Below are positions 42,743 to 47,253 of a stretch of 47,253 nucleotides of DNA, in pieces. The stretch comes from Verrucomicrobiota bacterium (GTDB lineage Bacteria; Verrucomicrobiota; Verrucomicrobiia; Chthoniobacterales; UBA10450). Numbering within the stretch: position 1 is the stretch's first letter; each line of letters begins with the position of its first letter. The DNA lies in NCBI GenBank assembly GCA_003221195.1, contig QHQO01000029.1:1-47253 (forward strand), read 5' to 3'. The position numbers were made by a program, and so were the translations under genes. Under the pieces are notes generated by a model. That model ran no database searches, had not been told where the DNA came from, and saw only the letters and a program-made list of their open reading frames with translations.

Positions 42743-45670
42743 TTAGATTAATGCGGCTAACGCCTTCGCCATTTTTGCAGGGAATGGTCTTATCCGGTTA
42801 TTTTTGCCCTGTTTTGATTGGCCCGCTTTACGCGGCAAATAACAGGATACGCGTGTGCCTCGTCCTTTTGGAGACTCGATCTCCAAACGGGCGCCCATCA
42901 ATCGGGCCCGGTAGCCCATAATGTGAGCGCCCAGGCCCCGCTTGGTTTTCGGCTCTTTTGGCAATCCGACACCGTTATCGATCACGCGCAAAACCATCTC
43001 CTTTCCGGCCCGCTCCAGTTTAATCACAATTTCTCGTGCTTCAGAATGTTTATTGGCATTAATGACTGCTTCACGAGCGATGCGATAGAGTTCACCTGCT
43101 GCCATATCATCTTCAATGTGGAAGGACGGTTTGACTTCCAGCCGGCAGGGTATTCGCCAGATTTCCCGGTCAACCAAGTCTTCCATGGCCGTTATGAACC
43201 CAGCTGAATCGACGTCGATACGGTGCAAGGCGCGGGAAAGATTGCGAGTATCGGTCGCAGCGTCGTTCACCAGTTGCGCGATTTTTTCAATGTCACCTAC
43301 TTCGATGACCCGATGGTTTTTCAGTCGCAATGCAACCGAACGCGCCATGAACGCCACTGCGGTAAGGTGTTGGCAAAGTCCATCGTGTATTTCCTGGCCG
43401 AGACGTTGCTGCTCGCGATCGCTGATTTCAAGAATTTCCCCTTCCAAGCCTTTCCGTCGCGTAATCTCGTCCTGCAATTCTCTGTTTGCCACGCGCAGAT
43501 CGCGTGTTCGCTCGCGCACGCGTTCTTCCAACAGGTCTTTAGATTTTCGCAGTGCGTCTTCCGCCTTTTTGCGCTCGGTGATATCGATGGCTACAACTAC
43601 CGCCGACTCCGGCCTGCCTGTAGCGTTGAGCACTGGTGTATTGCAGACGTTGATCCAGATAGCAGAACCGTCCTTGCGTAGGTAACGCTTGTCCGTTTCG
43701 ACTGGCTGGCCTCTTTGCGCCATCTCCCGGAAGCGGCGTTTGGTGACATCAACATCGTCGGGATGAGTGATTGCGAAGATGCTCGTGGTCGCGAGTTCTG
43801 CATTTGTGTAACCGAGCATTTCGCAGAATCTCTTATTGGCGAAGATGAAACGGCCGTTTAAATCGCAACTCGCAATGCCGGCGCTACTTTGATTGATAAT
43901 CGCTCGCAGGCGCTCCTCCGAGTTTCGCAGGGCTTCCTCGGCTCTTTTTTGTTCGGTGCCGAGAGTAAGCTGGCGTGCGATTGTCAGCGAGAGGGTCAGT
44001 TCGGAGTCGGAGAAAGAGTGCGGCTTATCATAGTAGGTCATGAACTTCCCGATGAGTTTTCGGTCTGCGATTAGCGGGATGAAGTTGGCGGCTCGAATGC
44101 CTTCAGATCTGACTGCCGCCTTCAATTTTTTCGGGAGATCCGCAAGATCGACATCGGGAATGCAGACCGGCTGGGGATTTTTGGCATCTGCTCTCCAAGG
44201 CGAATGGCCTTCCACTGCATTGCGGTAACGTTTTGACAAATCGTGCCAGGCTACGAAACGCATCACCTCCTTCTCGTCAAAGAGCAGAATAGAAGCGTGA
44301 TCACACCGCAGAACTGTTCGAACCGCATCAAGTGCAGCCTGGTAAATTTCGGAAAGCGACGTGGCGGTGTTTTGCTGTTGGGCAAATTGATAAAGTGCCT
44401 GTTGCTGTTGCTCGCTCTGTTTTCTCGCGGTGATGTCCGTAAAATAGAGGTTTACGTAATCGCCTTCCGGCACCGGCGCGACCACAACCTGATACGTACG
44501 GTTACCAAAACTTATCTCCACAACGCTGCGTTCGCGAGCCGCGGCAAACCGCCGGATTCCAGGAGGCGCGGCGTGGCCGACTGTTACCCCAAAACTTTTC
44601 AGGAGTTTTTCTGCAGCTGGATTTGCGAACGTCACGATTTGTCCCTGTGCTAACCGAATGATTGGTGCAGGATTTTCTACCGGTAGGCGGCTGGCAATTT
44701 CCAAAGCCTGTTCGGTACGTTTGCGTGTGGTGATATCGTTGTTTGTCTCGAGGATGTACGCGCGGTTTCCCCGCGCGTCGCGATCCAGCACCCACCGCGA
44801 GAACACGGTCAAGCGCCTGCCGTCGCGCGAGGTGTGAACGAACTCGCCTTCCCAGTAATTATCACGATACAGTTTTTCGTAGATTTTCGGTAGAGGTTCG
44901 GGGTGTTCCGACTTGAACAAATTGTGGGTCACTTTGCCGAGCGCTTCCTGAGGCATGTAGCCGTAAGTTTTTGTGGCGCCTGTGTTCCAGTAAGTGATTC
45001 GGTCGTTTGCGTCGCGAACGATGATGGCGTCGTTGGTCAAATCCAGCAGGCGCGCCTGCTCGGCGAGCTGTTGTTCGTGGCGCTTGCGTTCGCGCAAATC
45101 AACGATGGCAGTTTGGTAGAGCAGGGCGCCATTTGTTATCGTCGAGCTGATCGGTGTACTTAAAAGTTGCGCCGGGATCGGTTCGCGTTTTCTGGTCTTT
45201 AACTGCAATTCCGTTTTTACCTGTCGCTGTGATGTGCGGCAGTAAAGCAGGTGCCGCATGAACAAATCCAAGTCAGCGACATAGAACGCGAATGGGCGTC
45301 CGATTAGTCGATCCCTTGGTTCGCCCAGCAATTCAGTTGCGGTCAGATTGGCTTCCTCGATTCGGCCGGTCCGGCCGAAGCTGACATAGGCAATGGGGGC
45401 GAAATCGTAAAGATCGACAAATCGCTGTGTGGCGGCTTCCAGTTCCGTCTTCGGATTTCGGATTGCCCCATTCCTCGTGGAACGAGTGGGCCTATTTTTC
45501 TTAGCGTCTTTTCGTTTGTCGTGTTGAGACAAAAATTTCCGCGGCCCACGGGATATTCCTCGCGTTGTTTTCAAGGAGGCCGGAATCGACCGGCGTGTGT
45601 CGCGGTGGTCTGCAGCGCCGTTGTGGCGCGCACGCTTAAGCTTGCGTTTGTTATTGACGCGACGAGGCAT
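42743..45670 (-). CDS. Cytoplasmic multi-PAS/GAF sensor histidine kinase (HisKA_3 type)
   Basis: 975 residues with no membrane helix. A basic N-terminus of about 75 residues precedes PAS domains at about 80-190, 200-320, 330-430 and 600-725, and a GAF domain at about 440-590. The dimerisation/phosphoacceptor region has RLGQEIHDGLCQ with His about 762. The ATPase has REAVINANKHSEA, VIDNGVGLPKE and GLGAHIMGYRARLMG. The type pairs with LuxR regulators, matching its downstream neighbour. It starts 24 bp after the stop of the CheR/PAS gene. The sensed signals are unknown. Confidence 0.93.
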   Translation of the reverse strand: MPRRVNNKRKLKRARHNGAADHRDTRRSIPASLKTTRGISRGPRKFLSQHDKRKDAKKNRPTRSTRNGAIRNPKTELEAATQRFVDLYDFAPIAYVSFGRTGRIEEANLTATELLGEPRDRLIGRPFAFYVADLDLFMRHLLYCRTSQRQVKTELQLKTRKREPIPAQLLSTPISSTITNGALLYQTAIVDLRERKRHEQQLAEQARLLDLTNDAIIVRDANDRITYWNTGATKTYGYMPQEALGKVTHNLFKSEHPEPLPKIYEKLYRDNYWEGEFVHTSRDGRRLTVFSRWVLDRDARGNRAYILETNNDITTRKRTEQALEIASRLPVENPAPIIRLAQGQIVTFANPAAEKLLKSFGVTVGHAAPPGIRRFAAARERSVVEISFGNRTYQVVVAPVPEGDYVNLYFTDITARKQSEQQQQALYQFAQQQNTATSLSEIYQAALDAVRTVLRCDHASILLFDEKEVMRFVAWHDLSKRYRNAVEGHSPWRADAKNPQPVCIPDVDLADLPKKLKAAVRSEGIRAANFIPLIADRKLIGKFMTYYDKPHSFSDSELTLSLTIARQLTLGTEQKRAEEALRNSEERLRAIINQSSAGIASCDLNGRFIFANKRFCEMLGYTNAELATTSIFAITHPDDVDVTKRRFREMAQRGQPVETDKRYLRKDGSAIWINVCNTPVLNATGRPESAVVVAIDITERKKAEDALRKSKDLLEERVRERTRDLRVANRELQDEITRRKGLEGEILEISDREQQRLGQEIHDGLCQHLTAVAFMARSVALRLKNHRVIEVGDIEKIAQLVNDAATDTRNLSRALHRIDVDSAGFITAMEDLVDREIWRIPCRLEVKPSFHIEDDMAAGELYRIAREAVINANKHSEAREIVIKLERAGKEMVLRVIDNGVGLPKEPKTKRGLGAHIMGYRARLMGARLEIESPKGRGTRVSCYLPRKAGQSKQGKNNRIRPFPAKMAKALAALI

Positions 45671-45694
45671 CTTTTGTCTGGCGGCGTGATTTGA

Positions 45695-47253
45695 CTACGT
45701 CGCCTTCCTCCCTCCCTCAATGTCCACCAGCGTGATGACGGCGCCGTCGATTTTGTCATCAGTTGTACGATATGGCCGGACCCGCAGTGAGTACGGACGG
45801 CCTTCCTTATCGGTCACTTTACGCTCGCGTGTTCCCAGCGTTTCGATTACTTCGCGCAAGATACTGTCCAGGTCGGAAATATTAATATTAGGTCGCAGTT
45901 CGCTTAACGGCCGGCCGATGTCGGTCGGCAAAATATTAAAGGCGCTGCGGGCCGCCGGCGTTGCGCGCCGCACTGTCAATGCATTATCCACCATCACGAT
46001 TGGCATTTGAGTGCTGGCGAGCAGATTGTTGAGCTCGTTGGTCAACTGCATCATCTCAAGATTGCGGTTGCTCAGCTCCTCGTTCAGTGTCGTGAGCTCT
46101 TCGTTGGTTGATTGTAATTCTTCCTTTGCGGTCTCCAGTTCTTCGTTCGTAGATTGCAGCTCTTCGTTGCTCGACTCGATTTCTTCGTTGGCAGCCTTCA
46201 ATTCTTCATTGGTCGCCTCCTGCTCTTCGATGATGGTTTGCAGCGAATCCTTCGAAGCTGCCAATTCCCGGCGCAGATCCGTAACTTCACGTTGCGCTGA
46301 TGTTTTTCCCAGCACGCGCATTAACCTTTCCGGCTTATTTCCGCTCGCGGTTTCGTCAAAAATCACCAGAAACCACGACTTATCGGCGCCGGGGACTTTG
46401 AATGGTACAACCTGAATATTTATCTCGTAGCTTTTGCCTCGGAGCGTAACTTTCGCCCGCTCTGCCCGGGCAGGCTTGTCTGTTTTGATGGCGCGACGAA
46501 TCGTGGACCGCAAGTCTGGCACGAGATTCGGGCGCGCCAATTGAATGAGATTCAGCGTCGCTGGCCCAGGCGTATGCTCGAGAAACAGGTCGGTGTGGCC
46601 ACGAAACTGTTGCACCAGGAAGTTATGATCAATCACGACTGCCGCCGGCGCGTAGGTGCTGAGAACGATGCGATCCGCCATTTTTAAAATGTCGGCGTTG
46701 AAAGTTATGCCATTACCAGATCGGGCCGTCGTTCCGAACCGCGAGAGTTCAAGACCGCGCGGCGCAATGAGATCGGCCGCGCGCGGACCGGTCTTGGCTT
46801 CCTTGGTGTAAATTTTATTTTTTTTGTCCACGAGTTTGAAAAGCTCGTCGTACATCCCCACCGATTCGGCTGGCCCCAGGATCAAGTAGCCATTCGGATT
46901 GAGCGCGTAGTGAAATTGCGGGAGGCAACGCTTGTGCAACTCCGGACTCAGATAGATCAGGACGTTGCGGCAGCTGATCAGGTCCAGTCGCGAGAAGGGC
47001 GGATCGGCCGTGATATTTTGTCGTGCGAACGTGCAGATGTCGCGCACGCTGCGATGAATCTGATAGGAACCATCGCGCTTGATGAAAAAGCGATTAAGTC
47101 GCGCCCTTGGCACATCTTTCTCGATTGCGCTTGGGTAAATTCCCGCACGCGCATGCTCGATGACCGATTCGCTCAAGTCGGTGCCGAAAATCTGGACGCG
47201 GATTTTGGAAAGTTGGTTGCCAAGCACTTCGAGAATGCAAATAGCGAGCGAAT
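45695..47253 (-). CDS. CheB/CheR-type fusion with coiled coil and PAS domain; 5' end beyond the window
   Basis: The frame stays open to the right edge, and its first visible residues (SLAICILEVLGNQLSK) belong to the CheR SAM-binding domain. FGTDLSESVIEHARAG, DLISCRNVLIYLSPEL and YLILGPAESVG are the CheR methyltransferase core. A PAS-like middle region follows (APAAVVIDHNFLVQQF), then a heptad coiled coil of EELQSTNEELETAKEELQ type, then a PAS domain ending VITLVDIEG. A CheB methylesterase domain is usual N-terminal to this but is not visible. Function is likely signal integration; the coiled coil joins sensor and output. It is probably in one operon with the kinase. Confidence 0.9.
   Translation of the reverse strand, partial: SLAICILEVLGNQLSKIRVQIFGTDLSESVIEHARAGIYPSAIEKDVPRARLNRFFIKRDGSYQIHRSVRDICTFARQNITADPPFSRLDLISCRNVLIYLSPELHKRCLPQFHYALNPNGYLILGPAESVGMYDELFKLVDKKNKIYTKEAKTGPRAADLIAPRGLELSRFGTTARSGNGITFNADILKMADRIVLSTYAPAAVVIDHNFLVQQFRGHTDLFLEHTPGPATLNLIQLARPNLVPDLRSTIRRAIKTDKPARAERAKVTLRGKSYEINIQVVPFKVPGADKSWFLVIFDETASGNKPERLMRVLGKTSAQREVTDLRRELAASKDSLQTIIEEQEATNEELKAANEEIESSNEELQSTNEELETAKEELQSTNEELTTLNEELSNRNLEMMQLTNELNNLLASTQMPIVMVDNALTVRRATPAARSAFNILPTDIGRPLSELRPNINISDLDSILREVIETLGTRERKVTDKEGRPYSLRVRPYRTTDDKIDGAVITLVDIEGGRKAT

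Noticed and set aside
46011-46415. A 134-residue Ser/Leu-rich ORF opposite the CheR/PAS gene
   Set aside because: It is the antisense shadow of the Glu-rich coiled-coil repeat.

Overview
The window looks like a chromosomal segment of a free-living, moderately GC-rich bacterium, most likely a soil Verrucomicrobiota near Chthoniobacterales. That placement is inference. It rests on the core gene order (ffh-rpsP-khpA-trmD, tig-clpP-clpX), the fused FtcD, and the many palindromic intergenic repeats that I associate with those genomes. Two tRNA genes are present (Ala-GGC and Pro-GGG). There is no rRNA, CRISPR, prophage or complete insertion sequence.

Layout. 1-4.7 kb: 5' part of a cobalamin-type methionine synthase, an MFS transporter, a lipoprotein amidase and a lipoprotein polysaccharide deacetylase. 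4.9-7.8 kb: ffh, rpsP, khpA, trmD. 7.9-11.3 kb, minus strand: a KAS-II-like synthase coupled to a START-fold protein, a Tat-exported ferritin-like protein, and tRNA-Ala. 11.5-13.6 kb: an exported peptidoglycan-binding protein and a frameshifted oxalate-decarboxylase-type bicupin. 13.7-17.2 kb: histidine degradation (ftcD, hutI) and an NTF2-like protein. 17.3-22 kb: tig-clpP-clpX and cinA. 22-26.9 kb: L,D-transpeptidase, a lysozyme-like protein, FKBP isomerase, nadD-rsfS and nagZ. 26.9-31.7 kb: OPT transporter, a membrane peroxiredoxin, a zinc-ribbon coiled-coil protein and ychF. 31.9-38.3 kb: tRNA-Pro, an HDAC-like deacylase, GT2, truA, manC-ruvX and hemW. 38.4-41.7 kb: DUF362 protein, squalene/phytoene synthase and a type-4-like uracil-DNA glycosylase. 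41.9-47.3 kb: a sensory cluster of CheR/CheB-type PAS protein, PAS/GAF histidine kinase and LuxR-type regulator.

The main discovery is at 28907-29695. A membrane-anchored peroxiredoxin is read through an in-frame TGA exactly at the first position of its thioredoxin-fold active site (U-P-L-C). A hairpin with the geometry of a bacterial SECIS follows the TGA. This is almost certainly a selenoprotein that ordinary gene calling splits in two, and it predicts Sec machinery elsewhere in the genome. It overlaps the OPT transporter gene by ATGA. A second non-standard decoding case is rsfS: no ATG, GTG or TTG precedes the conserved N-terminus, and the best start is an AUA overlapping the nadD stop, with a GGAG ribosome-binding site.

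Intergenic spaces are rich in imperfect palindromes of several families. One is a 230-bp element with perfect 24-bp terminal inverted repeats, with a diverged second copy 18.7 kb away. These look like non-autonomous mobile repeats.
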